Assembly (NCBI GenBank): GCA_011947345.1
Contig: JAAVTG010000625.1
Location: 1 to 53,976 of the forward strand
Length of the DNA: 53,976 nt
Origin: Phytophthora quininea
Taxonomy: Eukaryota > Oomycota > Peronosporomycetes > Peronosporales > Peronosporaceae
Direction of reading: 5' to 3'
Part shown: positions 41,999 to 52,716 of the stretch, piece after piece
How the letters are laid out: each line of letters begins with the position of its first letter
Position numbering within the stretch: position 1 is the first letter of the stretch
Position numbers and translations under genes: made by a program
The notes under the pieces: model-generated
What the model saw: only the letters and a program-made list of their open reading frames with translations
Database searches by the model: none
Told to the model about the DNA's origin: nothing

Positions 41999-43761
41999 GC
42001 ACCATGTACCATCCGCACAAAGCGGTGCTAGTAAGAGCCAAACTGAAGAGGAATAGCAGGAAATGCCCCAGCTCCGCAACGAAGCCACACATCCAATACA
42101 CTAGCGTTCCGAAAGTGACGCACTCGCCCACGATAGTTGGGATCAGTGCTGCCATCGACGCGACCACAAACGAGAGAGGTCGATAGAAATTGGCATGTCG
42201 GTGCTTGTAGTAGATCTCGCGAGCTGTCATGAACGAAGGGATCTCGGAGGACTGGCCCATGGCCAGATAGATCGCGGACTGGTACAAGATTCCGAGCGTC
42301 ACTTGGACGTTGGTGACGTCAATGTTGAAGAACGTAGTGCCGAACACGATCCCACCACCTACCGCCATGAAGCCACGCACGAGGAGGAAGCTCTTGTTCC
42401 TGAAAGCAATCGCGGCATGTCGATAGATCAATGTTAATGTGCTGGACCAAAATGACAGCCGAAACTGAGGCAGCTTGGCTATGTGTTGTTCAGAGTCGCG
42501 TAGTGTATCGAGTGACCAAAGCGCATTTAAAGCGCGACGAGTTTTCTTGTGGATTCTGGAGTGATGGAACAGCTCGGCGAACTCACTCCCTGAACGGGGT
42601 ATTTTTCTCGATAGTCGATTGCCGTTCGTCACCATTTGAAATTGCTGCTGATGATCTGTCGCCATATCTACGAGGAAGTCAGCTACATTACGCTCTGACG
42701 GACACACGAGGCCAAGACTCTTGAAATACGCCACAACTTTATGGCGGGGGCCACTGTAGATCACTTCGCCTTTGTTGAGTACAAGCACATTGTCGAAGAG
42801 CTCAAAAACTTCCCGAGTAGGTTGCACAAGAACCATCATCACAGTTTTGTGTAGTTTCTTGGCGATGCTTCGCTGTGTAGAGACGACGTCAAAGGCGGCT
42901 GCACTATCCAGACCCGTCGTGATTTCATCCATGAAAGTCGCGTACTCAAGCCGAACTCCATCTCGCCCAGAGTCACCCGTCTGCATTCTCCTCCAGACAC
43001 TCCACGACTCAACTCGCTGCCAATTTTTGTATTGAGACAGCCTTGTAGTCCAAGTTGTTCGACCACCACGTCTGGGTAGTGCTTCTGTAGCGCTCGAACC
43101 GTCCGCCATGCAGCTCTCTTTTGTTCCAGTGAGCCGTGATTCAGCAGAACTCTACCGTACCATGACGATAGCTCTTCAGGACAGCAAGCATGTGCAAATT
43201 GCAGTGTTTCCTGCACAGTAAGCGACGGGAAGTGGACGTCGGTTCGTGGCACGTACGCAGCAACCTGTGGCAATTTCGGAAGCAGTTGCTGCCTTGGCAA
43301 TCCGTTGTAGGTGATTTCTCCTCTATCATGGTGTTCTTCCCCATTGGGAATTCACCACTTAATGTTTTCAAGAGCGACGTTTTGCCCGATCCTGGCTGAC
43401 CAAGCACCAACGTCATCGTGCCAGGCTTGAGCACCACATCGATGTTTTTTAAGATATATTGCTGGGTAGTAGGAGTTCGTCTAGCCGTGAGTTTCAGCAG
43501 CCAATTCTTGACACTGTTAAAAAGCGATGGCAGTTCGTCTGTATCTTCGTCAACAACTTTGACGTTAGCTATTACGGACAGGTTGCTGCAGCGCACTTCA
43601 ACTTGCGGGAGTTTGTGTCCAAGTGCCGGTTCGAGTTGCTGGGCGACGAACGTGTGGAAAGCTGCCTCACCCTGAGCCATAAGGCTGCGGCCGGATTTGA
43701 GACTTAGCAGCAGCGCGGGCTTCGACGGGTTTATTGCCGGCAGAACGTCGTCCGTAGGCAT
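41999..43761 (-). pseudogene. ABCG/PDR transporter, N-terminal half (gene split by copia)
   Basis: The start MPTDDVLPAINPSKPALLLS at 43761 leads to the first nucleotide-binding domain: VLGQPGSGKTSLLKTLSG (Walker A), SRGVSGGECRRVTLGEM (signature) and FMDEITTGLDSAAAF (Walker B). The first membrane domain follows (SFLLVRGFMAVGGGIVFGTT, CVTFGTLVYWMCGFVAELGH). Two one-base shifts lie near 43300 and near 42960. The reading runs to WYMVL at the copia target site and continues in the same frame at 35978. The order NBD-TMD-NBD-TMD is that of the PDR subfamily. Confidence 0.9.
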
Positions 43762-44030
43762 TGCCTAACGCTGAAAACGGTGGGTGGGTTCTTTGGTCCT
43801 CGGTCGGCAAATTCAAGAATGAACGGCCGTGCACTTTACAGCCCGAGGGATTGCTGGGGTCATCCCCGGCACTGTATCACTGACATGTGTCCGTACCGCG
43901 TCGAGCACCAGAATGGTTTCGAAGGGAAAGCAACTCTGAACACCAAGCATCTCGGCCGATACGTTTGCCAACTCATATAAACCAACTTACCGAGGACGGC
44001 TTGGGGCTTTTCCAAAGTTACCACTAATCG

Positions 44031-45238
44031 TTATGTCATGAGCGGGTCGAGCTCAGCGGTCGTGTTTGCTGTTACTGCTAGTCGCACTACTGCGCCCAGC
44101 AGCGTATCCAAACTCTGCCACTCGCCAGCCAACGTTAGTTCGCTCTGCATCCGCGCAATCTCCTTAAAATCATCTTTCGCCCCAGTCTGCTTTGTGAAAT
44201 CGTATCGATCGATGTGAAACCCCGTCACATCTCGTAGCTCGCCAGGCTGAGCTGCCTTCAAATTGTTCGTCAGGAGTTCATGCAGTCCGTCATACTCGAA
44301 CAAATTGGAAGTGCCCACAAGAACTCCGTCCATAACGTGCATCGTCCCGTTCGCAGCACTCTCTTCAAGATATTTGTCCAGCACAATTTCCCCACAATCC
44401 TTGCCAACGGCATCTGGTACAACTTAGCATCGTTCTCTTCCACCATCGAGACTACCTTTTCCTCTAAAAACGCCACGAACGGGTGGCCAGGCGGAGCTTG
44501 CATCGCATGCAGTCCGACGCCAAACTGCTTGCCCATTTTCCTGCTCGACTGACTCATAACGACCACACCCGACTCCACTACTGGAGCTCTCAGTAAGAAC
44601 GTATTAAAATCCGAGAACACCATGCCTCCCTGCTTCTGCAGAGTGCGCAGCATCACTAGAAACTCGATAATTTGTCGCCGTTCATGTCGATTTAAGTGTG
44701 GCGGTCCTGCCTTCTTCATGGCCTCAAAAGAGACTGGCGGTAACACTTGATGCAGCGACAAATGCCGTTGGCACTGAGTGAACCAGACGCCCCGCGGTGT
44801 CTCAAAGTAGTGCATGATCATCATCTCCGGTTGTAGGGCGCGCTTGATGGACCGCAGCGCCGCGAATTGGAGGTACGTGAACTGCTCGCGTCCAGTGTCC
44901 TCCTCGCCGTCCCAGAGCGGCACAGCGTCTACCGCAACGTTCACAAAGTGGACGAGTCGATTTGCGTTGGATTTTGTCGGGGTTCCAACATGACAAACCT
45001 GGGAAGTAACGTTTGGATGGCAGAAGGCGATGCTGGGTACGTTCAGACACGAGGGTAGTTGCTGCTGGGGATGTGTCGTGCCTGGGAACGCGCCCCGGAA
45101 ACGCTGCTCAAAGTTGGCCACGCGCTGGAAGTCGAACACGAAGAAGTTGTACACCACGAGCGGCACCGCCACGAAGCCCAGGACGAGCAGCAGGAGCACA
45201 GGCCGCAGCGAGCGCAGCGGCGGGCGACGTGGCGGCAT
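44031..45238 (-). CDS. Type II membrane glycosyltransferase-like protein (GT32/DXD type), one frameshift
   Basis: A short basic N-terminus (MPPRRPPLRSLR) precedes the signal anchor VLLLLVLGFVAVPLVVYNFF, so the catalytic part faces the Golgi lumen. The centre has MIMHYFETPRGVWF and QGGMVFSDFNTFLLRAPVV, which matches the GG-x-Y-x-DxD sugar-nucleotide motif of Gly_transf_sug proteins but has D-F-N in place of DxD. A one-base shift at about 44385-44395 (A run) joins it to LDKYLEESAANGTMHVM, and the protein ends TANTTAELDPLMT, about 400 residues in all. The changed DxD may lower or alter activity. About 270 bp without a gene separates it from the ABC start. Confidence 0.7.
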
Positions 45239-45259
45239 CTAAAATATTTTTATTTTAGA

Positions 45260-46080
45260 CCAATAAGATTAACTACATTCGAAGGACATTATGGAGGGCA
45301 TTTAAAGAGCGTCAGGTGTACATGTAGTACCTAATGCACCTAGGTCGCTTGTGAAGGCGAGCGGAAGTGGTCTGGGACTCTTTGTCGATAAAGCAAGCAG
45401 CAATACACGAGTAACCTATGCATAGATTCCTGTAGCGTCCATGAATGGCATGGAATTGCAATTGCGCTGCCGTGGAGGTGACTAAACTCACAATTCTTTG
45501 CGGTCAAAACGAACATGACACGTAGCGCCACTAAGGTGTTGGTTAGAGCAGCCAGGCAGTCACCTGGCAGCCAAAGACTAAATGAATATGAAACCTTGTT
45601 AAAGCTATATATTTTGAGTAGCAAGTACGAGGGGATATCCGGAGCACAGCTGCCGGATAAGGTAGAGAGATCCCTGCCAATCAATGGTGCGATGAGGATC
45701 GAAGGCAAAAGAGGTAAGACGCCGAGGACGCAGTCCGAGGTCGTCCTCACTTCCTCTTTGCCTCAGACTGAGCACGTCTTGAGCATAGGCATTACATAGA
45801 GAGATAAGGGCTAAATACACTGTATTGAGATCATACACTGTCCTACAGAGTTCATTCCAACATAAGGAAGTGGTAAGAATGTCACTTGGATGGTTGGAAA
45901 AGAGCGATAGCTCGTTAGGGGCCTGGAAGACGACACTGCGAAGCACGATGCGCCCTGGTGTACATACACGTACGTCAAAGAAGATGACTTCTTTCCTGAA
46001 ACAACATGAAACAACATTTTTATTAGCCAATAAAAATGCGCCCTACAAAACATTTTATTAGCCAATAAATGGCTTTGTAG
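45260..46080. other. No gene seen; possible degenerate solo LTR and direct repeats
   Basis: No convincing coding frame is present. The stretch about 45530-45850 has the look of retrotransposon LTR sequence (alternating AT-rich and stem-forming parts), but I found no matching copy in the window. TATTAGCCAATAAA occurs twice (46021-46034 and 46056-46069) just upstream of the zinc-finger ORF, and a looser version lies at about 45250-45267 upstream of the glycosyltransferase gene. These contain a CCAAT box and may be promoter elements. Confidence 0.3.
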
Positions 46081-46114
46081 AAAAACTCATTCAGTCGTAG
46101 AAATTGGTCTGAAT

Positions 46115-47099
46115 ATGGCTGGGGCGACAGCGCCTTGCCCCAAGTGCAACAAGGTGCTGTCCAAGTCAAACATGGCGAAGCACAAGCAGCGTTGCGGGAA
46201 GAAGAAGCCCCCAAGACGCGCAAGGCCATCAACCGCGACGCCTACGCTCGCAACAAGGACGCTATCCTCGCCAAGCGACGCGAACAGCGTGTGTATGAGC
46301 GCTATCGGCGTCTCGAAGGTAAGGCAAATTGTCACTAAAGTGAGGTTTCTGTATTTTATTTATTATGCGTGTTATGAACTTGTAGTTGCGAGAGAAAATC
46401 TGGCAGAGCTCAAGAATAAGCCGCTTGAGGTGACCTCGACAAAGGAAAGGGCGTGGTTGCCTGAAGATGAAAACAGCCCGTTGTACGGCGTTAGTCAAGA
46501 CCCTAATCTGTATGCCTACTTTTGGCTACTGTTCGCGACAAATGCAAGACTAAGCATGGAAGGGGGCCTATGATGGTTGAGTTTCGAAAGTTCTACAAAG
46601 AGGCGATGTTGGTTCTTCACCCAGACAAGGTCTGTTCTCTTAAGAACAAGTTTGGGGAACGTCTGAACGACATTCAAGGCTACGCTCTGATTACTGCGAA
46701 GGCTTTCGGCGAGATCAAGAACGACCTCGAGGCAGACGTGGACGAAATCCCGGACGATGAAGCTGCAGCGATGTCTGATATCAACCTTCAGCGCGCGGAG
46801 CGAGAACTTCAGCAGCGCAGATACCAGCACGATCGAGCTAAAATGAAAGCCCAAAGGATGCAGGCCGGTCTCAGCATCAAGCGCAAAGCTGTGGAGAAGT
46901 ATCTCGCCTCGTGTACACTCCATTAGGAAAACTACCAGAAGCGAAAAGAAAAAGCCCAAGAGCAACGCACCAAGGAAATCGAGAAGCTGGAGAAGATTAT
47001 CGACGTCTTTGTGAGCAATGGGCCTTGTTCAACGTTTGAAGAGTTCAAGGAGACGGAGAAAGAGCGATTCAAGGCCGCCTCGCAAAAGGGTAAGCAGTA
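46115..47099 (+). CDS. Zinc-finger and J-domain-like protein (possible mobile-element ORF), broken
   Basis: The N-terminus has CPKCNKVLSKSNMAKHKQRC, a C2HC finger. After a missing base in the C run 46208-46212 it continues RKAINRDAYARNKDAILAKR. A 66-nt intron (GTAAGG to TGTAG, about 46319-46384) follows. The second exon gives NLAELKNKPLEVTSTKERAW, a shift at the T run 46520-46523, then FYKEAMLVLHPDKVCSLKNK, which carries an HPD loop like a J domain, then a charged coiled coil. An in-frame TAG at 46924-46926 interrupts before EIEKLEKIIDVFVSNG and the final stop at 47099. It ends 60 bases before the first 20-bp array. The role is unknown. An Hsp70 partner function is inference from HPD only. 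Confidence 0.5.
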
Positions 47100-47158
47100 G
47101 GCATACAAAAAACTAATTTGTATGAAATCTACGAGTTTTTCATTTTCGTCGTCTGCAC

Positions 47159-47253
47159 GTTCATACCAAAAGGACGTGTTCATACCAAACCGGACGAGTC
47201 CATACCAACGTTGACGATAGCGTTCATACCAGAATGGATGTGTTCATACCAAA
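47159..47253 (+). repeat. Left array: five copies of a 20-bp repeat (GTTCATACCAAA core)
   Basis: Cores start at 47159, 47178, 47198, 47222 and 47242, spaced 19, 20, 24 and 20 bases. Each reads GTTCATACCAAA with at most two changes and is followed by a looser GGACG-type half. The same motif recurs in opposite orientation at 49239-49309, on the other side of the recombinase gene. Confidence 0.85.
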
Positions 47254-47477
47254 TGTTATGATTTGTCGATACGAGTCAATACTTGTACGAACTTGGTGCT
47301 AAGTAAAGATACGAATCGTTCTACAATTGCCCCGAATAGTCGGGGAGGTGCTTGGCTGGGCGAGTAGCATTGCTGCGGTCTTTACGATCTTTTCTAATGA
47401 AAGAAGCGAGCATGGCAATGGACATAGTGGTTGCGGTCGCAGAAGCTTGGGCACCGGTGTAGTGACTCATATAGTAG

Positions 47478-49255
47478 TCACGATAAACAGGTATCACGCG
47501 CATTCCAGTGCGACTTATCTGTCTCTCCCATGGTTGTCGCGAACAGCGCGACATCGTCTCCAAAAAGCTTAGCAACACTGTACCAGCTATGTAAGATTCC
47601 TGCGTTGTCGCGCTCCGACTTCGTCCATTGCGATAGAGGTTTGAACAAATGTAGAGACGTATCGGGAAGCCACCACATCAAGCTCAGATGAACTCAGTCT
47701 TGAACAGCTGGAATCTCAGGAGACCGATCATGCTGGATTGACTCTGACGGGGGTGTTTGTAGCGGAGCTGGGTCTACCGGAGGGGCATTGTCTTGTGTTG
47801 TTACACAACTACGGCTTGCAATAAGCTCTTGCATCTGATCCTTCATCTGGACCATTAGGCTTTCGAGATGACGCAATCGTTTCACGACAGGACCCTCCTC
47901 GATATTTCTGCTTGCCTCGTATGTAGCACCGGGACATCCATGCAAATACGCCTTATCTGGGGCCAAACAGTCGGCGAGCTCACTTTCCTCGGATTGTATG
48001 GTGACGTTTAGAAGATATCGGACCAAGGTCTCTGTGGATTCCGATACGCTCCAACCGGGCCACCATTTGATCATTCTCAGGGACCAGTGTCGTGCAGGTT
48101 TTGCGTACATGAAGCGGTACTGGGCACCAGCGCGGCGAAAGGTATGAGAAGTAAACCAGCAGTTTGACCAGTGTTTCGCCACGTATCCGGGAGTCTTGTC
48201 GCCATAAGCCACCAATCCCCTCACGATGCAATTGAGGAGAGTTATGAACGTTTGTTCAGACATACTTCTCCCCCAACCGACGGCCGTGTTCTCGCAACCT
48301 GTGCCCTCCTCTTTAGCCTTGAGTTTCTTCTTGCTTATCCCTGTCAGCACAGGAAACACGAAGTCGTCATCACTCCATTCGTGACCCTTCGTGTTTGTGG
48401 TGTACTCAACCCAATTGCACAAGTGGAGGTACGCATCGATAGCTGCCTCATCTTTAGAGAGATGGTGCATGTTGTAGGCTCTCCCTCGGCCACGGCAGTC
48501 TTGCGATTGTATTGCGCATATGTGCCGAATTCGATGGTTTCCGTCGGATTGATCATACTGGGGCGAGTTTGACGAATTAACATATGCTTCCATTTCAAAG
48601 TGAGAACTTCGATGATGTGACACATCCCATAGAAGGCAAAGGAGGAAACCGCTTTGAACCATACCCGACTTGCTTCGCTGAATCCACACCTTCCCGCCGG
48701 AGAATCAAGAAACGTGTGCAGAACAGTGATCATTTCTAGTGAAATCGGCACCGCTTTAGCCGGAACATATTCTGTCGCCTTTCGCTTTTTCAGTCCGCGC
48801 ATGAACTACCGTACGAAAGGGGCACGGGCAGGGTTTCCATAGCCTTGAAGTTTGCCGGCGTCGTTTTCTCGGACTGCCCACGTGTTCACGTCTGTGCCGT
48901 CGCTATTTTCGTGGGAAGAGAAGAAGCTGGCCACAGCCGACCTAGCCTTCTCCGCTGTTTGAAGCGAGACGGAACTGGATGCTGAAACACTCTGCAAATA
49001 CGCACTAGGACGACAGGAAGCTCGTGATGACGCTCTTTACGCGGGTCTGGATAACCATTTTCAACGCAGAACTCTGCAAACTTCTTGAAACTTGCCTCGT
49101 AAACTGTCTGTGTGGTCTTCTTGATCACTTGGTTCGCCGTTTGCTGGCCTTCTTTCGCTAGCTCCTGAACGCCCATCTGATCCCAGCGCAGGGAATTCTG
49201 GAATGGCCGCGTGGCAGCTTCGGATATGTGATCATCCCTTTGGTATGAACTCATC
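47478..49255 (-). CDS. Crypton-like tyrosine recombinase, broken frame
   Basis: Blocks join in order. The core-binding domain is VIKKTTQTVYEASFKKFAEF and SVSLQTAEKARSAVASFFSS. An in-frame TAG (48809-48811) comes just before MRGLKKRKATEYVPAKAVPI. The catalytic domain has FYGMCHIIEVLTLKWKHM, then TSHTFRRAGAQYRFMY (HxxR), IKWWPGWSVSEST and ETLVRYLLN (Tyr nucleophile). The first catalytic Arg seems replaced by His in MCHIIEVL. The main frame stops at 47694 and continues after that TGA with LMWWLPDTSLHLFKPLSQW to 47478, perhaps a C-terminal DNA-binding domain. Cryptons are known in fungi and oomycetes and move by YR-mediated exchange. The start is probably MSSYQRDDH or MGVQELAKEG near 49180-49255. 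Confidence 0.65.
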
Positions 49256-49309
49256 CTGTTTGGTATGAACTCGTCATTTCTTGTATGACCACGTACTTTC
49301 TGGTATGAC
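49239..49309 (-). repeat. Right array: four copies of the 20-bp repeat, inverted
   Basis: TTTGGTATGAAC starts at 49239 and 49259, and diverged copies TTCTTGTATGAC and TTCTGGTATGAC start at 49278 and 49298. Spacing is 19-20 bases. The orientation is opposite to 47159-47253. It lies at the 5' end of the recombinase ORF. Confidence 0.85.
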
Positions 49310-49362
49310 TGCACTCGAATACTTTCAAATTTTCTGTGTAGATGAACTTTCAAAAAAGTCAA

Positions 49363-50080
49363 AAATGAAAACTCTTTTAGGTGCTAAACTGTAATTGGTC
49401 AAATAACAGCAGAATGTTGTTTGAGAAAGAAGAAGTAGCTTCAGCGGAACCTCCATACAAATTCCAAACAAGTAGTTGTTGATTCCTCGTTCCGAAACAA
49501 CGCTAAAAGGGCGTCATTAGGATTAGGGTAGGTTTAAACCATTTTCAATACAACTCGCAAGATGTCTGAAAAAGAGTCTTCTATTCGGATGTTGTTTCAG
49601 GAAGAGTAAGCTCAACTTTCCTGGGAGTTGTCGTGCATCCAACACGATGTGTCCACCAGCTGACGCTCGGTCGACTTCCAGCACTCCGCGTGGCAACGAG
49701 GAAAGACATCGTGGTCACACAACCGGGCGCAGCGAGCAAGAGGGACAGATCGACGACGTCGTTGAGATCTCGGGCTTGTGCGGATGCAAAATGATGTTGC
49801 TCTCTTTACGATGGTCCGGTGGTATCTGTTGTCGTTGCGGTCTCAACCAATGTTAGTCTCTCCTCGATTCGCTCGGATTTCCGCCGCGCCGCCTGGAGTG
49901 CAAGTCGTGCATGGCGCCGCTAACACCTTTGATAACCTAGGCCAGCTTCGTCACCGCCGAGCCGATCAGTCGTCCACCGACAGTCGATGGAGGTTGATCC
50001 CGAACGATCCTGCGGACGCCAGCGCTTCTGCAAGGGCTCCATTGCGCCGGTCTGCCAGAACTTCTTCCGTCGGCTACTTC
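49363..50080. other. Intergenic; no gene supported
   Basis: A short open frame on the plus strand at 49647-49856 has five clustered cysteines but no start context or relatives I recognise. The rest is AT-rich near the recombinase and GC-richer towards the monooxygenase promoter. Confidence 0.4.
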
Positions 50081-50097
50081 TCCATTTTGCAATTTCC
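50081..50097 (+). promoter_or_regulatory. Oomycete Inr/FPR core promoter of AA17 gene 1
   Basis: TCCATTTTGCAATTTCC matches the oomycete start element (TCATTYY-N-CAWTTT-like) with one mismatch. It is about 40 bases before the ATG at 50125, the usual distance. Confidence 0.6.
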
Positions 50098-50124
50098 ATC
50101 GCCAGCCTTCGCTAACTGCAGAAG

Positions 50125-51222
50125 ATGAAGGTGCTCGCTCTCATTGACAGTGGGGCCGTCGTGTTCATCTTCGCCCCCGTCGTTCTAGGTCACGGCTACA
50201 TTGTGGATCCGGCGCCAACCTGGAAGGACGGCTACGCCGTCAACGGCTGGGGCAGCTCCATCGACAACAACATGTGGGGCGCCATCGACAACTCCGTCTA
50301 CGGCTACGGCTCCGACGCCACCGTGGCGTTCTGGAAGGCCAAGTACGACGCGTCGGGCTACGAGTCGCTGGGCCAGTTCATCGAGACCAACCAGGTCATG
50401 TACAGCGACGAAATCGACGAGCAGTGCGGCTACACCGTCTACGACGACAGCGCCCGCCAGACGATGCCGTCAACGAACTTGACGTACACCGGGTTCACGC
50501 ACCCGGGCCCGTGCGAGGTGTGGTGCGACGACACCGTGGTGCTCTTTGACTACGACTGCCAGTCTACGTACCCGGACACCCCCGCCGGCATCCCGTACGA
50601 TGAGTCCAAGTGCGCGAACGCGAATCGATTCACCATCTACTGGCTGGGCATCCACGGGGCGCCGTGGCAAGTGTTCACCGACTGTGTGTGGCTGGAGAAC
50701 GGGTCCGGCAGTGGATCAGCGCCTGCTCCGGTGATGGAGGAGGTCGCTTCTTCGGTCGTCACGGCGCCGCCAACGTCCAGCAGCGGCTCGACCGTGACGG
50801 CAACAACGGCGTACCCCGACTCTTCTTCGAAGACGACTTCATCAGCGACTACAGATTCCAGCTCGACCACCACCACCGCCGCTACAACTGCTCCGTCGAC
50901 CACCACGGCGACGTCAACTGTCTCCGGCACCGCGTCATCCGACTCGACTGCGTCGACTGCCAGCAGCACTGCCGCATCATCTGCATCGAACACCAGCACC
51001 TCGGCCACCACCGCCACAACTTCATCCTCGGTGGCCGGCGAGGCCAGCACGGCCACGGACGCGGCATCAACCACCACATCGTCGGACTCGACGACTACAG
51101 CGTCTTCATCAGCAGGAACGACGTCGACCACCACCTCTGTTACAACCGCGCCGTCGACGACTTCGGATGAGTCAACCACGAGCACTTCGGCCAAGTGCAG
51201 TCGCCGTGTGCGTCGTAACTAA
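50125..51222 (+). CDS. AA17-type lytic polysaccharide monooxygenase with Ser/Thr tail
   Basis: The product has 365 residues. The signal peptide is residues 1-22 (MKVLALIDSGAVVFIFAPVV), and cleavage before H23 leaves an N-terminal His (HGYIVDPAPTW) for the copper brace. The second His is H126 in YTGFTHPGPCEVWCDD, and the IYWLGIHGAPW segment holds the likely axial aromatic residue. Eight cysteines are conserved with gene 2. The catalytic domain ends near residue 195 and is followed by about 160 Ser/Thr-rich residues, a likely O-glycosylated wall-spanning tail. AA17 enzymes of Phytophthora oxidatively cut pectin and promote infection. The frame is clean. Gene 2 lies 610 bp downstream on the same strand. 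Confidence 0.9.
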   Translation: MKVLALIDSGAVVFIFAPVVLGHGYIVDPAPTWKDGYAVNGWGSSIDNNMWGAIDNSVYGYGSDATVAFWKAKYDASGYESLGQFIETNQVMYSDEIDEQCGYTVYDDSARQTMPSTNLTYTGFTHPGPCEVWCDDTVVLFDYDCQSTYPDTPAGIPYDESKCANANRFTIYWLGIHGAPWQVFTDCVWLENGSGSGSAPAPVMEEVASSVVTAPPTSSSGSTVTATTAYPDSSSKTTSSATTDSSSTTTTAATTAPSTTTATSTVSGTASSDSTASTASSTAASSASNTSTSATTATTSSSVAGEASTATDAASTTTSSDSTTTASSSAGTTSTTTSVTTAPSTTSDESTTSTSAKCSRRVRRN

Positions 51223-51831
51223 TCTGCAAATGCAGCGTCTCGTCAGCCTAATCCGGAGTGAGTAGAATTTGTAAAGCGTCCAAATGCAAGTGACCCCATG
51301 TCCCCGTGCTGCTGTCGTTCGTGCCATCCTCGCAGCCGATCAGAACTGCGAGAACCCTCTGCAGAGAAGAGAAGCGATTCCTTGGCAACGACGACAAGTT
51401 GCAAGCCCTGTATACTCCGCGATTTGCAAACGAAGCAGATCCGCCAAGGACCGGCGGGAATGCTGGGGTGTGCTCTAAGAGCACTGCTCTTTACGATCGG
51501 CTCCGTTGCGCGGCAGCAGCTGGATCCGAGCTCGATGACATAAATGTAAGCTTCTTAGTATGAAGACCGCCCCATGCGGCAGCCGCGAAGCTCGGCGTTA
51601 CACGCCCCAGCCTGGTTCTCTCCGCTGCTTTGCCCCAACATTGTCAGGCCTTTTGCCGCCTTTACATCTTCGTCGAGGTCTTCTGGACGCTGTTCCAGCT
51701 GGATGGATGCAAATGAACGCGTCGTTAATTCGGATTGGGCCTGCACCGGCGACCGGGACGAACACCAAGTGCACCAGAGCCCCCCACTACCGAATTTGCA
51801 GCGGCCAAGTTAGCATCACACTCGCAAAACG

Positions 51832-52716
51832 ATGAACGTGCTTTCCTTGATCGCCACAGGTGCCGCCGTCCTAGCATCGGTGCCAGCCGCGCAGGGCCAC
51901 GGCTACATCGTGGACCCCGCTGCGCTGTGGGCCGACGGCTACCCGAACAACGGCTACGGCAGCACCATCGACAACGAGATCTGGGGCGTGTACGACAACT
52001 CCAAGTACGGTTACGGCCCGAACGGCACGCTCAACTTCTTCAAAGCCACATTCCCGAAAAAGGGCTACAAGTCGCTGGGCGCGTTCATCGCCAAGAACCA
52101 GGAGCTGTACAGTAGCAAGACCGACCCGGACTGCGGACTCACGATCTACAAAGACTCGGCCCGCTCGGAGCTGCCGGCGTCCAAGCTGACCTACTCGGGA
52201 TTCACGCACACGGGGCCGTGCGAGGTCTGGTGCGATGACACCAAGGTGTTGTTCGACTACGACTGCCAGACCAAGTACCCGGCCATCCCGGCCACCATGC
52301 CGTACGACGAGTCCAAGTGCGCAAACGCCAACCGCATGACGATCTACTGGATCGGTCTGCACGGCGACCCGTGGCAGGTGTACACGGACTGCGTGTGGCT
52401 CAAGGGCGGCTCCGGTAGGGGCTCGGCGCCTTCCCCTGTGGGTCCTGGCGCCTCGACGGTCGGTGGCTCCGGTTCAACTTCGACTTCAACGACGACCACC
52501 ACAACAACCGCCACTACTGCGCCAACAACTACGACGGCGCCGGCCCCGACCACGAAGACTCCGTCCCCTGCCACTACTGCGCCAAGCACCGCCTCTACTG
52601 CAGGCGAAGCCGAAACCGAGGCCCCGACGGCAACGGATGCCCCCAGTACCGACACTACCACCACCACCACGGATGCTCCCGCCACGGCAGATAAATGCAC
52701 CCGTCGTCGCGAATGA
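51832..52716 (+). CDS. AA17-type lytic polysaccharide monooxygenase
   Basis: The product has 294 residues. The signal peptide is MNVLSLIATGAAVLASVPAA, with cleavage before H23 (HGYIVDPAALW). The second copper His is H126 in YSGFTHTGPCEVWCDDTK, and the aromatic segment is MTIYWIGLHGDPW. The domain is colinear with gene 1 without gaps up to residue 195, so the pair arose by tandem duplication. The tail is shorter, with Thr/Ala/Pro repeats ending DKCTRRRE. The last motif (CTRR here, CSRRVRR in gene 1) is shared and may be a processing or anchoring signal. The 51223-51831 gap shows no gene. Confidence 0.92.
   Translation: MNVLSLIATGAAVLASVPAAQGHGYIVDPAALWADGYPNNGYGSTIDNEIWGVYDNSKYGYGPNGTLNFFKATFPKKGYKSLGAFIAKNQELYSSKTDPDCGLTIYKDSARSELPASKLTYSGFTHTGPCEVWCDDTKVLFDYDCQTKYPAIPATMPYDESKCANANRMTIYWIGLHGDPWQVYTDCVWLKGGSGRGSAPSPVGPGASTVGGSGSTSTSTTTTTTTATTAPTTTTAPAPTTKTPSPATTAPSTASTAGEAETEAPTATDAPSTDTTTTTTDAPATADKCTRRRE

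Noticed and set aside
46015..46070. Pair of TATTAGCCAATAAA repeats as terminal repeats of the recombinase element
   Set aside because: They are direct, 35 bp apart and on one side only; no matching copy was found beyond 49309.
47159..47253. Repeat array as a CRISPR array
   Set aside because: Repeats are only about 12 conserved bases with 8-base gaps, there are no Cas genes, and the genome is eukaryotic.
50637..51194. Long minus-strand Val/Asp-rich open frame opposite the first AA17 gene
   Set aside because: It is the shadow of the Ser/Thr-rich tail repeat; low-complexity ACN/TCN codons keep the opposite strand open.
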